Of a stretch of 38,537 nucleotides of DNA, positions 15,634 to 24,483 are shown one piece after another. Position 1 is the first letter of the stretch; each line of letters starts with the position of its first letter. A program made the translations under genes and the position numbers. The DNA lies in assembly GCA_964630925.1 (NCBI GenBank), contig CAZVZK010000094.1, forward strand, positions 1 through 38,537. Direction: 5' to 3'. Origin of the DNA: RGDT01 sp964630925 (lineage in GTDB: Bacteria > Planctomycetota > Planctomycetia > Gemmatales > Gemmataceae). The notes under the pieces were generated by a model. The model had not been told where the DNA came from and did not search any database. It was given only the letters and a program-made list of their open reading frames with translations.

Positions 15634-16638
15634 ATGCGTCTGCTTCTTGGCTTCGTGTTGCTCGCCCTGGCCTGTGGCTGCGGCGGGGGCGCCGCCAGTA
15701 ACCGCCTCGACGGCGCCGGCTCCACCTTCGTCGAGCCCATGATGCAGGAGTGGGCCGAGAAGTACAACGGGGCCAAGGGCGTCGCCATCAACTACCAGGG
15801 CAAGGGCTCGGGCGCGGGCATCAAGGGCATGACCTCGCAGGACGTCCACTTCGGCTGCTCCGACGCCCCCCTCAACGACGAGCAGATCGAGATCTGCAAG
15901 GAGAGGAACGGCGAGGTCCTCCACGTCCCGCTGTGCATGGGGGCCATCGTCCTCGCCTACAACCTCAAGGACCTCCCCGACCTCGTCTTCGACGGCAAGA
16001 CCCTGATCGGCATCTTCTCCGGCGCCATCACCTCGTGGGACCACGAGGCCATCGCGAAGCTCAACCCCGGCAAGACGCTGCCGAAGCTGAAGATCACCGT
16101 CGCACGCCGCTCCGACGCCTCCGGCTCCACCTACATCCTCACCGACTATTTCACGAAGGTGGACAAGGCGGCCTGGAAGCCGGGCCGCGGCACCGAGATC
16201 AAGTGGCCCGTCGGCACCGGGGCCAAGGGCACGGACGGCGTCGCGGCACTCGTCAAGCAGACCGAGGGCACCATCGGCTACGTCGAGATGATCTACGCCC
16301 TCGACAACAAGATCCCCTTCGGCCAAGTGATCAACTCGAAGGGCAAGGCCGTGAAGGCGGAGATGAAGAGCGTCACCGCCGCCGCCGCCGCCGCGGACAT
16401 CCCCGACGACCTGCGTTACTCGATCACCGACCCCCCCGGCGAGGACGCCTACCCCATCGCCGGCACCGTGTGGGCCATCGTCTACGTCAAGCAGCCCGCC
16501 GCCGTGGCCCAGCGCCTCAAGGACTTCCTGTGGTGGGTCACCCACGACGGGCAGAGGCTCACCGACAAGCTCCATTACGCCCCCCTGCCCGCCGCCCTGG
16601 TCAAGAAGATCGAGGCCAAACTCGCCCTGATCAAGTGA
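15634..16638 (+). CDS. pstS: Phosphate-binding lipoprotein of the Pst ABC transporter
   Basis: High-affinity phosphate-binding protein that delivers Pi to PstCA. It has 334 residues and an N-terminal signal sequence with cysteines C14 and C16, either of which may carry lipid. Phosphate-binding motifs are visible: GAGSTFVEP near 27-35, YQGKGSGAGIKGM near 54-66, and RRSDASGSTYILTDY. The gene starts after a GAGGG-like site and is followed 13 bases later by the fused permease. PstB and PhoU are not in the window. Confidence 0.95.
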   Translation: MRLLLGFVLLALACGCGGGAASNRLDGAGSTFVEPMMQEWAEKYNGAKGVAINYQGKGSGAGIKGMTSQDVHFGCSDAPLNDEQIEICKERNGEVLHVPLCMGAIVLAYNLKDLPDLVFDGKTLIGIFSGAITSWDHEAIAKLNPGKTLPKLKITVARRSDASGSTYILTDYFTKVDKAAWKPGRGTEIKWPVGTGAKGTDGVAALVKQTEGTIGYVEMIYALDNKIPFGQVINSKGKAVKAEMKSVTAAAAAADIPDDLRYSITDPPGEDAYPIAGTVWAIVYVKQPAAVAQRLKDFLWWVTHDGQRLTDKLHYAPLPAALVKKIEAKLALIK

Positions 16639-16651
16639 GGCGGTGCCGGCC

Positions 16652-18541
16652 ATGTCCACCGCCTCGCCGCCTCGCCCCGCCCTGCCGTCCCGCGCCGGCG
16701 CCCTCGCCGTGTACGACGCCGCCTTCAAGCTCCTCTGCCAGGCGGCGGCGGTGCTCATCATCACCGTCAGCCTGCTGCTGGTCGCCGTCCTCGTCGAACG
16801 CTCCCTCCTCGCCATCTCGCGCTTCGGCCTGAGCTTCATCACCCAGACCGACTGGGACCCCAACGCCCGCCCCCCCGTCTACGGCTCCCTCGCCTTCGTC
16901 TGGGGCACCCTCGCCACCTCCTTCATCGCCATGATCATCGCCGTGCCCCTCGGGGTGGGCACCGCCGCGTACCTCTCCGAGGTCGCCTCCCCCGGCGTCC
17001 GCAAGGTCGCGTCCTTCTTCGTCGAGATGCTCGCGGCCATCCCCAGCGTCATCTACGGGTTCTGGGGCGTCTTCGTCCTCGCGCCCCTCGTCGGCGGCCT
17101 CTTCCGCCTCATGGGCAGCGACAACCTGAGCGGGCGCGGCCTGCTGTCCGCCGGGCTCGTCCTGTCCATCATGATCGTCCCCTACATCGCCGCCATCTCC
17201 TACGACGTGATGCAGGCCGTCCCGCGCTCGCAGCGCGAGGGCGCGCTCGCCCTCGGCGCGACGCGCTGGCAGACCATCTGGGGCGTGGTGCTGCCCTACG
17301 CCCGCCCCGGCATCATCGCCGGCGCGTTCCTCGCCCTGGGCCGGGCGCTGGGCGAGACGATGGCCGTCACCATGCTGATCGGCAACAACCCGAGCATCTC
17401 ATTCTCGCTGTTCGCCCAGGGCGACTCCATCGCCAGCAAGCTGGCCAACGGCTACGCCGAGGCCGACCGCCGCCTCACCGAGTCGGTTCTGGTCGAGCTG
17501 GGCCTGCTGCTCCTCGTCGTCACCGTGGCCATCAACACCCTGGCCCGCATGATGCTCGCCCGCATGGGGACCGGCCTGCCCATATTCCCCTTCCTCTCGT
17601 GGCTGTTGCCGAAGGCGTCGTCGGCGGCGCCCTCCGGCCCCACGCCCGCCCCGGCCCGGCCGTGGGTGTCCGCCCACGACGCCGACTCGATCATGACCGC
17701 GGTCCTGGGCGGGTGCGTCGCCCTGACCATGTCGCTGCTGGTGTTCATCCTCGGCTACCTGATGGTCAACGGCGTGTGGTCCCTCAACTGGGACTTCTTC
17801 ACCAAGGAGCCGGCGAGCTACACCGCCGCCAGCGGGGGCGGCCTCGCCCACGCCATCGTCGGCAGCGTGCAGATCGTCGGCCTCGCCACCCTCTTCGCCG
17901 TCCCGGTCGGCCTGCTGGCGTCGATCTACCTGGCGGAGTACCGCGCCGGGCCGCTGGCCCACGCCGTCCGCTTCATCGCCGAGCAGCTCGGCGGCGTGCC
18001 GTCCATCGTCATCGGCATCTTCGCCGCCGGCCTGTTCCAGATCGCCGCCGAGCGCTGGCTGTTGTGGACGGGGATCAAGCCGAAGTTGTTCGGCTGGTCG
18101 GGCATCTTCGCCCTGGCGGTGATGATGATCCCCATCGTCCTGCGGGCCGCCGAGGAGGCACTCAAGCTGGTGCCTTCGTCGCTGCGCAACGCCAGCTACG
18201 CGCTGGGGGCGTCACAGGCGCAGACGATCCTGCGCGTTGTCGTCCCGGCCGCCCTGCCGGCGATCATCACCGCCGTCTTCCTGTCGGTGGCGCGCATCGC
18301 CGGCGAGACCGCCCCGCTCCTGCTGACCGCCGGCAAGCCGACCCGCTGGCACGAGTCGCTAGGCGACTACGTCGCCACGCTGCCGCCGTTCATCTTCCAG
18401 TACGCGACGGGCGGCTCGCCCAACCAGCAGCGGCAGGCGTGGGCGGCGGCGTTCCTGCTCATGGTCCTCGTGCTGCTGTTGAACTTCGGCATCCGCTGGG
18501 TCACCGGCAAGCGCCTCGTCCAGGCCAGCCACGCCGACTGA
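16652..18541 (+). CDS. Fused phosphate permease PstC-PstA
   Basis: A 629-residue inner-membrane protein that joins both Pst permease subunits. Residues 1 to about 310 are PstC-like, with the cytosolic EAA-type loop REGALALGATRWQTIWGVVLP. About 340-629 are PstA-like, with a second loop RNASYALGASQAQTILRVVVP and FIAEQLGGVPSIVIGIF. Each half has about six membrane helices; a Ser/Ala/Pro-rich linker joins them. In E. coli these are two proteins. I chose the ATG over a GTG three codons earlier because spacing from GAGG is better. It requires an ATPase (PstB) encoded elsewhere. Confidence 0.93.
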   Translation: MSTASPPRPALPSRAGALAVYDAAFKLLCQAAAVLIITVSLLLVAVLVERSLLAISRFGLSFITQTDWDPNARPPVYGSLAFVWGTLATSFIAMIIAVPLGVGTAAYLSEVASPGVRKVASFFVEMLAAIPSVIYGFWGVFVLAPLVGGLFRLMGSDNLSGRGLLSAGLVLSIMIVPYIAAISYDVMQAVPRSQREGALALGATRWQTIWGVVLPYARPGIIAGAFLALGRALGETMAVTMLIGNNPSISFSLFAQGDSIASKLANGYAEADRRLTESVLVELGLLLLVVTVAINTLARMMLARMGTGLPIFPFLSWLLPKASSAAPSGPTPAPARPWVSAHDADSIMTAVLGGCVALTMSLLVFILGYLMVNGVWSLNWDFFTKEPASYTAASGGGLAHAIVGSVQIVGLATLFAVPVGLLASIYLAEYRAGPLAHAVRFIAEQLGGVPSIVIGIFAAGLFQIAAERWLLWTGIKPKLFGWSGIFALAVMMIPIVLRAAEEALKLVPSSLRNASYALGASQAQTILRVVVPAALPAIITAVFLSVARIAGETAPLLLTAGKPTRWHESLGDYVATLPPFIFQYATGGSPNQQRQAWAAAFLLMVLVLLLNFGIRWVTGKRLVQASHAD

Positions 18542-18636
18542 CACGATTCCTCATTTTTTGCCCTACACACGCCCACCCCCGCGCGCATATACTCCAACAA
18601 GACTGCTTGTCTTGATCGCCGGCGCCACCCTTCTGC

Positions 18637-18665
18637 TTGACAACCGCCGCGCGTATCGCGACAAT
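18637..18665 (+). promoter_or_regulatory. Promoter of the ten-gene MoxR/ABC/VWA operon
   Basis: A perfect TTGACA, a 17-base spacer and GACAAT, 45 bases before the first ATG. It is one of the best promoter matches in the window. A TATACT at 18588 could be a second, weaker start. Confidence 0.6.
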
Positions 18666-18710
18666 CGGTGTAACAAGGCCGTGGTACACATCCCAGGGCG
18701 AGGCGCGATC

Positions 18711-20117
18711 ATGAACGGCGACGCCGGCATCCGCAGGTTCCGCGAGCGGCTCGGCCTGCTCTACCTCGTCCGCAACACCCTGATCGGGCTGGCCGTCTGG
18801 GGGCTGGCCTACGGCGCCGTCGTCCTCGCCCTGCGGGCCGCCCTCGACGTCGGGCCCCTCACCCTCCTCTGGGGCCTCGCCTCCTTCCCCCTCGTCGCCG
18901 CCGCCGCCGCCTGGATGGCCTGGCGCGCCCTGCCGTCGGCCGACGCCGTCCGCGCCCTCGTGGACGGGCACTCGCGTAGCGGCGGCCTGGTGATGGCGGC
19001 CGGCGAGGTGCCCGTCAGCGGCTGGCGTGTCGGCGACCCGGACGGCCCGCTGCCGCGCTGGAAGGGCGGACGCACCCTCGCCTGGTGCTTCTCCGGCCCC
19101 GCTTTCCTCCTCCTGGCGTTCCTCATCCCTGCCAGTTTCGTCCGCGGCTCGAACACCGGCGCCCTCGACATCAGCCGCGACGCCGAACGCATGGCCGCCC
19201 AGATCAAGGCCCTGAAGGAAGAGAAGGTCCTCGACGCGCAGCGCGCCGACGCGATGGCCGCCAAGCTCGACGACCTGCGCAAGGACGCCTCGGGGCGCGA
19301 CCCGGTCAAGACGCTCGAGGCCCTCGACCACATGCAGGACACCCTGAACAAGTCGGCCCAGAAGGAGGCCGAGAACGCCGCCCGCCACCTGGAAGACCTC
19401 GCCCGCGCCGGCGGCCTGTCCGACGCCCTGGAGAAGAACGGCGGCAAGCTCGACGACGCCAAACTCGGCGAGGCCATGAACCTCCTCAACGCGCTGATGA
19501 AGAAGGCCGCCGCCGAGGACGCGCTGATCAACGTCGAGATCGACAAGGATCTGTGGGAGGCGCTCAAGGGCGGCAAGAAGCTCACCGCCGAGCAGGCCAA
19601 GAAGCTGGCCGAGGCCCTCAAGAAGGGCAAGGCGTCCACGCTGAAGAAGATCGGCAAGCTGGTCAAGGCACGCCTCATCGACCCCGACGCGCTGGGCAAG
19701 TGCGAGGGGGCCTGCGAGGGCGACCTGGCCGGGCTGGCCGCCTACCTCGCCGACAACGGCTTCGACGGCATGAGCAAGGACGAGCTGCTGGGGGGCGAGG
19801 AGGGCGGCAAGGGCGGGGTGACGCGCGGCCCGGGCGCGGCCAAGCTCAACTTCGGCGATGAGTCGTCCGACAGCGGCGTCACGTTCAAGGAGGAGGAGCT
19901 GCCGCCGGCCGAGCTGGACAAGATCAAGGACAGCGAGGTCGAGGGCGTCAGCAAGGCCACCCCGATGGTCAACCAGGGCGGGCCAAAGGGCGTGACCTCG
20001 GGCGCCCTCTCCGGCACGGCGGCCGGCGGCGGGTCCAGCGCCGGGCAGACGGTGCTGCCGCGCCACAAGGCGGCGGTCGAGCGTTACTTCGACCGCACCA
20101 TGCCCAGGCCGAAGTGA
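18711..20117 (+). CDS. Membrane protein with long helical cytosolic or periplasmic region
   Basis: A 468-residue protein. Three hydrophobic segments at about 13-40, 48-68 and 121-140 anchor it, followed by about 330 residues rich in Lys, Glu, Ala and Leu with heptad-like stretches (MAAQIKALKEEKVLDAQRADAMAAKL). A Gly/Ser-rich C-terminus ends in a basic VLPRHKAAVERYFDR. The ending resembles the basic tails of proteins encoded beside MoxR in planctomycetes. No enzyme motif seen. ATG with GAGG upstream; the in-frame region before it contains the promoter. First gene of the operon. Confidence 0.65.
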   Translation: MNGDAGIRRFRERLGLLYLVRNTLIGLAVWGLAYGAVVLALRAALDVGPLTLLWGLASFPLVAAAAAWMAWRALPSADAVRALVDGHSRSGGLVMAAGEVPVSGWRVGDPDGPLPRWKGGRTLAWCFSGPAFLLLAFLIPASFVRGSNTGALDISRDAERMAAQIKALKEEKVLDAQRADAMAAKLDDLRKDASGRDPVKTLEALDHMQDTLNKSAQKEAENAARHLEDLARAGGLSDALEKNGGKLDDAKLGEAMNLLNALMKKAAAEDALINVEIDKDLWEALKGGKKLTAEQAKKLAEALKKGKASTLKKIGKLVKARLIDPDALGKCEGACEGDLAGLAAYLADNGFDGMSKDELLGGEEGGKGGVTRGPGAAKLNFGDESSDSGVTFKEEELPPAELDKIKDSEVEGVSKATPMVNQGGPKGVTSGALSGTAAGGGSSAGQTVLPRHKAAVERYFDRTMPRPK

Positions 20118-20121
20118 GGCT

Positions 20122-20266
20122 GGAGTTGGCAGCCAGTGAACAGCCAGTTAACAGCCGTTAACAGCCGTTCAAAGCCAACAGCCAAGACATCGGCTCCGAA
20201 TGGCTGTTTCCTGCTTTCACTGGCTGCCGACGGCTGTTAACTGGCTGTTCACTGGCTGCCAACTCC
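20122..20266. repeat. 37-base perfect inverted repeat element between genes
   Basis: Arms at 20122-20158 and 20230-20266 are perfect complements, with a second eight-base stem (AACAGCCA/TGGCTGTT) inside. The arms are built from short units close to AACAGCCAGT. The element fills the gap, starting five bases after one stop and ending 11 bases before the moxR start. Confidence 0.92.
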
Positions 20267-20277
20267 CCGAGGCGACG

Positions 20278-21339
20278 ATGACCGCAGCGACCGCACGGGG
20301 GCAGGCCGACTCCCTGCTCCGCCCGGACGAGCTACGCCCCGCCGCCGAGGCCGCCCGCCGCGTCCTCGCCTCCCTCGACGCCATGCTCCTCGGGCGGCCC
20401 GAGCTGCACCGCCTCGTCTTCGCCGCCGTCCTGTCGCGCGGCCATCTGCTCCTCGAAGGCGTCCCCGGCGTCGGCAAGACGGCCCTCGTCAAGGCGCTGG
20501 GGTCGCTCCTCGGGCTGGACTTCAAGCGTGTCCAGTTCACGCCCGACCTCATGCCCGGCGACATCCTCGGCACCCACATCCTTCAGGAGGGGCCGGCGGG
20601 CCGCGAGATGGTCTTCCGCCCCGGCCCGGTCTTCACGCACCTGCTGCTGGCCGACGAGATCAACCGCGCCTCGCCGAAGACGCAGTCGGCCCTGCTGGAG
20701 GCGATGCAGGAGCGGTGCGTCACGCTCCTGGGCACGACGCGCACCCTGCCCGACCCCTTCTTCGTGCTGGCGTCGCAGAACCCCATCGAGCTGGAGGGGA
20801 CCTACCCGCTGCCCGAGGCGCAGCTGGACCGCTTCCTGTTCAAGCTGCACGTCCAGACGGCGGACGCCGAGACGCTGGAGCGCATCATCTCGACGCGGCG
20901 GCACGGCGAGCCGCCGCCCGCCGACCACGTCCTGCACGCCGACGACCTGCGCATGATGTTCGGCGTCCTCGACCGGGTGTTCCTGCCGCGGCCCGTGGCC
21001 CGCTACATCGCCCGCCTGGTGGCGGCGACGCACGCGGGGTCGGCGGAGGCGCCGGAGCTGGTGCGGCTGTACGTGACGCACGGGGCGTCGCCGCGTGCCG
21101 CCATCGCCCTGGCGGAGTCGGCGCGGGCCATCGCCTTCCTCGCCGGGCGCCCGACGGCGGGGTTCGAGGACGTGCAGGCCGTCGCCGGGCCGGTGATGAA
21201 CCACCGCCTCATCCTCAACTACAAGGCGCGTCTCGATCAGGTGACGGCGCACAAGGTGGTGGCGGAGCTGGTGGGCAAGCTCGACGCGGCGGGCCTCGGC
21301 CTGCCGCAGGACATCTCGCTGGGGGTACGCGATGAGTGA
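20278..21339 (+). CDS. MoxR-family AAA+ ATPase
   Basis: A 353-residue cytosolic AAA+ ATPase of the MoxR class, chaperone-like proteins that act with VWA-domain partners. Walker A is GVPGVGKT at 61-68, Walker B LLLADE at 122-127, followed by INRASPKTQSALLEAM; sensor-1 is ASQNPIE, and EGTYPLPEAQLDRF is typical of the family. The ATG follows GAGG; in-frame codons upstream run into the inverted repeat. It overlaps the next gene by eight bases. The DUF58 and VWA proteins further down the operon are the expected partners. Confidence 0.93.
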   Translation: MTAATARGQADSLLRPDELRPAAEAARRVLASLDAMLLGRPELHRLVFAAVLSRGHLLLEGVPGVGKTALVKALGSLLGLDFKRVQFTPDLMPGDILGTHILQEGPAGREMVFRPGPVFTHLLLADEINRASPKTQSALLEAMQERCVTLLGTTRTLPDPFFVLASQNPIELEGTYPLPEAQLDRFLFKLHVQTADAETLERIISTRRHGEPPPADHVLHADDLRMMFGVLDRVFLPRPVARYIARLVAATHAGSAEAPELVRLYVTHGASPRAAIALAESARAIAFLAGRPTAGFEDVQAVAGPVMNHRLILNYKARLDQVTAHKVVAELVGKLDAAGLGLPQDISLGVRDE

Positions 21340-23326
21340 CCGCTCGTTGAGGCTCTTGGCCGCCCTCCTCCTCGCCCTCCTCCTCGCGCCGTCGGCCAGG
21401 GCCGCCGACGCCTTCGGCGATGTCATCATCTCCACCCTCGCCGGGCCGCAGGGGGCCAACCTGCACGGCTACAGCGAGTACCGCTTCCAGGTCGAGAACA
21501 AGGGCGACAGGGCCCACAAGGTCCGTATCACCCTCCCCGGTACCGACGGCGCGGCGGGCCGCGGCATGCTCGCCTCCGTGTCCCGCGAGATCGAGGTCGG
21601 CGGCGGCTCGTTCGCCCTCCTGTCCATCGCCTACCCGGCGCACCCGGCGGCATTCGGACGCGGCGCCGCCGTCTCCATCGACGGGGTCAGGCAGCTCCGC
21701 GAGATCGGGGTGGACCTCGTGTCGAGCCGCTGGAGCGGCGGCGGCTTCGGCGGGCCGCACCACCACGGCCGCGGCCGTTCGATGCCCGCCATCGCCCGCA
21801 TCGGCATCGGCGGCGGCGGACTGGCCGACACGCTCGTCCTGCACTCCACGTCGCTCGACGAGACGTTCTTCCTCGTCCCCGCCGGGCGCGGCATCAAGGC
21901 CGAGCCGGGCGGGCGCCCCTTCCCCGGCCCCCAGAAGGGAGGCGTGCCGGGCGCTCCGCCTCCGGCCCCAGGCGCCCCGGGCGATGTCGCCCCGGAGCCG
22001 GGGCCTCCGGGCGTGCCCGGGGAGATGCTCCGGCGCGAGGGCGACCCCTACCTCGGCGGGCAGATCGTCCGCGCCAACGCCCCGGCCCCCTCGTGGAGCG
22101 ACAACTGGCTGGCCTACACGCGCTACGACGGCGTCGTCCTCCGCCAGCGCGACGTGGCCGAGCTGGACGCCACCTCGCCGCGCACCAAGGCCGTCCTCGC
22201 CGCCCTGTGGCGCTACGCCGAGGCCGGCGGCGTCGTCGTGGTCGTCGGCCAGGGGGACATCCACCTGCCGAAGTCCTGGCAGGCGTCGGAGAGGCGCGGC
22301 GTCTTCAACGTCCACGCCGTCGGCTTCGGCCAGTGCCTGCACGCGGCGGAGGCCGACCCGTCGCGCTGGGCCGACGGCGACTGGCAGACCGCCGGCTCGG
22401 CCTTCTCGATGACCAACTCCCCCTGGCAGAGCGACCGCTACCTCGCGGCGTTGCACGACAGCTTCCCCGTGGTGGACCGGCTCGGCGTGCCCACCACGGG
22501 CCTGTTCGTCCTGATGATGGTGTTCGCCGCCGCCATCGGCCCGTTGAACCTCTACCTCCTGTCGCGGCTCAACCGCCGCATCTGGATGCTGTGGACGGTG
22601 CCGCTGGTGTCGTTCGTGACGTGCGTCGCCGTGCTGGTGTACATGATCCTCGGCGAGGGCTGGGGCGGGCACGCCCGCCTGGCCGGCATCACCCTCCTCG
22701 ACCAGGCCGAGAAGCGGGCCACGACGCTGGCACGCACCGCCTACTACAGCCCACTCACCCCCGGCGGCCTCACCTACCCCGAAGACGCCGAGGTCCTCCC
22801 CTCCGGGGGCGACCACGCCGCCCACGCGGCCACGTGCGGCCTGGAGTGGGGCGGCGGGCAGCACCTGACGCGCGGCTGGGTGACGGCCCGCGTGCCGGCC
22901 CACTTCACCGTCCGCCGCAGCGAGGGCCGCACCGAGCGCCGCCTCGACCTCTACAAGAACGACGACGGCATCGTCTCCGTGAGGAACGGCCTCGGCGCCG
23001 CCATCGCCGAGCTGAGCGTGGCCGGGGACGACGGCCAGATCTACGTCAGCGCCGGCCCCATCGCGGCCGGGGACCCGGCGACGCTCAACCCGACACGCGA
23101 GAAGGCGAAGGGGGACAGACGGGGGTGGCGCCCGCTGTACACGACGGCGGACTGGGGGCTGAAGGACCGTCTGGCGCTGGGCAAGACGACGGAGCTGCTG
23201 GCGCCGCGCACCTACCTCGCCGTGGTCGAGCAGTCGCCGTTTTTGGAGCCGGGCCTGCGTGGCGCGACGCTGCGCCCGTCGCCGTCCGTCGTCCTCGGCG
23301 TGTTCTCGGGCCTGGGGGCGAAGTGA
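21332..23326 (+). CDS. Large exported membrane protein of the MoxR operon
   Basis: A 664-residue protein with a signal peptide (to about residue 24, ending SARAAD), an extracytoplasmic N-terminal region that begins with strand-rich sequence (YRFQVENKGDRAHKVRITLPG), and a Pro/Gly-rich collagen-like linker near residues 195-230. A second domain (about 240-370) includes AGGVVVVVGQGDIHLP, and two membrane helices lie near 390-437. A C-terminal outer domain follows. No catalytic motif recognised. The layout resembles membrane proteins encoded next to MoxR/DUF58 genes. It starts within the moxR stop region and is followed by a repeat cluster. Confidence 0.7.
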   Translation: MSDRSLRLLAALLLALLLAPSARAADAFGDVIISTLAGPQGANLHGYSEYRFQVENKGDRAHKVRITLPGTDGAAGRGMLASVSREIEVGGGSFALLSIAYPAHPAAFGRGAAVSIDGVRQLREIGVDLVSSRWSGGGFGGPHHHGRGRSMPAIARIGIGGGGLADTLVLHSTSLDETFFLVPAGRGIKAEPGGRPFPGPQKGGVPGAPPPAPGAPGDVAPEPGPPGVPGEMLRREGDPYLGGQIVRANAPAPSWSDNWLAYTRYDGVVLRQRDVAELDATSPRTKAVLAALWRYAEAGGVVVVVGQGDIHLPKSWQASERRGVFNVHAVGFGQCLHAAEADPSRWADGDWQTAGSAFSMTNSPWQSDRYLAALHDSFPVVDRLGVPTTGLFVLMMVFAAAIGPLNLYLLSRLNRRIWMLWTVPLVSFVTCVAVLVYMILGEGWGGHARLAGITLLDQAEKRATTLARTAYYSPLTPGGLTYPEDAEVLPSGGDHAAHAATCGLEWGGGQHLTRGWVTARVPAHFTVRRSEGRTERRLDLYKNDDGIVSVRNGLGAAIAELSVAGDDGQIYVSAGPIAAGDPATLNPTREKAKGDRRGWRPLYTTADWGLKDRLALGKTTELLAPRTYLAVVEQSPFLEPGLRGATLRPSPSVVLGVFSGLGAK

Positions 23327-23334
23327 AACGAAAT

Positions 23335-23523
23335 GGGAGGGCGAGGCTCCTGCCGAGCCGAATGATGAGTGAAGCATCCGCCTTGGTATTGCTCGGAGTC
23401 GCTGCGCTCCCAGGTGTCGATCGGCTCGGCGGGAGCCTCGCCCTCCGTGTGTGTCGATCGGCTCGGCGGGAGCCTCGCCCTCCGTGTGTGTCGATCGGCT
23501 CGGCGGGAGCCTCGCCCTCCCGT
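23335..23523. repeat. GEAPAEP-type repeat: one inverted copy and three tandem copies
   Basis: Three direct copies at exact 37-base spacing (core CGGCTCGGCGGGAGCCTCGC) begin near 23413. A 27-base inverted copy at 23335-23361 has one mismatch to the last direct copy at 23495-23521. The whole cluster fills the gap between two operon genes. Read in protein frames it gives GEAPAEP/GRGSRRA, known to me from planctomycete genomes. Confidence 0.88.
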
Positions 23524-23553
23524 GTTGGCCTCTGAATCGCTGGTGATCCATCC

Positions 23554-24483
23554 ATGCAGATCAGCATCGTCGGACTTCGGAAGCACTACGGCGCAACCCG
23601 CGCCGTCAACGACATCTCGTTCTCGTTCTCCTCCGGGCAGATCTTCGGCTTCGTCGGGCCCAACGGGGCCGGCAAGTCCACCACCATGCGCATCATGGCC
23701 ACCCTCGACGAGCCCACCGCCGGGGACGTGATGATCGACGGGGTGTCGGTCATCGAGGAGCCGGAGCGGGCGCACGAGCTGGTCGGCTACGTCCCCGACG
23801 CGCTGCCGGACCACCGCGACATCTCGGTGCACGAGTACCTCGACTTCTTCGCCCGCGCCTACGGCCTGACGGGCGGCAAACGCAAGCAGACCGTCGAGGG
23901 CATCGAGGAGTTCTGCAACCTCACCGGGATCCGCGAGAAGCACGTCAACGCGCTGTCCAAGGGCATGAAGAACCGCGTCAGCGTGGCCCGCGCCCTGGTG
24001 CAGGACCCGCCGGTGCTCATCATGGACGAGCCGGCGGCCGGCCTCGACCCCCGTGCCAGGATCGAGCTACGCGAGCTGCTCAAGGCCCTCGCCAGCCAGG
24101 GCAAGGCCGTGCTGATCAGCTCGCACATCCTCACCGAGCTGGCGGAGATCTGCCACGGGGCCGTGTTCATCGAGCGGGGCAGGATCCTCAAGGCCGGCAC
24201 GCTGGAGCAGCTGCTGCGCGAGGAGGTGCCGCACCGGTCGGCCGTCATCCGCTCGCTGCGTCCGCCGGAGGAGCTGCACAGGCACCTGTTGCAGACGCCG
24301 GGGGTGGACGCCTGCCGCCTGCGTGACGACGGCGTGGAGGCGGACATCGCCGGCGGCGACCAGGAGCTGTGCGCCCTGCTGGCGGCGCTGGTGGCGGACG
24401 GCTTCCCTGTGGTGGAGTTCAGGCCGATGCGTGCCGACCTGGAGCACATCTTCATGACCGTGACCAAGGGGGACGTTCAATGA
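23554..24483 (+). CDS. ABC transporter ATP-binding protein
   Basis: A 309-residue ABC ATPase. Walker A GPNGAGKS is at 35-42, signature LSKGM at 134-138, Walker B VLIMDE at 154-159, and the switch histidine H191 in ISSHI. The last 90 residues form the small C-terminal domain seen in ABC-2 exporters of the CcmA/Nod type. It overlaps the following permease gene by ATGA. Its place within a MoxR/VWA operon resembles gliding-type or envelope export loci, but the substrate is unknown. Confidence 0.93.
   Translation: MQISIVGLRKHYGATRAVNDISFSFSSGQIFGFVGPNGAGKSTTMRIMATLDEPTAGDVMIDGVSVIEEPERAHELVGYVPDALPDHRDISVHEYLDFFARAYGLTGGKRKQTVEGIEEFCNLTGIREKHVNALSKGMKNRVSVARALVQDPPVLIMDEPAAGLDPRARIELRELLKALASQGKAVLISSHILTELAEICHGAVFIERGRILKAGTLEQLLREEVPHRSAVIRSLRPPEELHRHLLQTPGVDACRLRDDGVEADIAGGDQELCALLAALVADGFPVVEFRPMRADLEHIFMTVTKGDVQ

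Noticed and set aside
21215..23551. A 778-codon open frame on the minus strand opposite the large membrane protein and its repeats
   Set aside because: It is antisense to well-supported genes, and its composition (Gly, Arg, Ala, His with few hydrophobic cores) is what GC-rich DNA gives by chance. The plus strand has motifs, signal peptide and helices.
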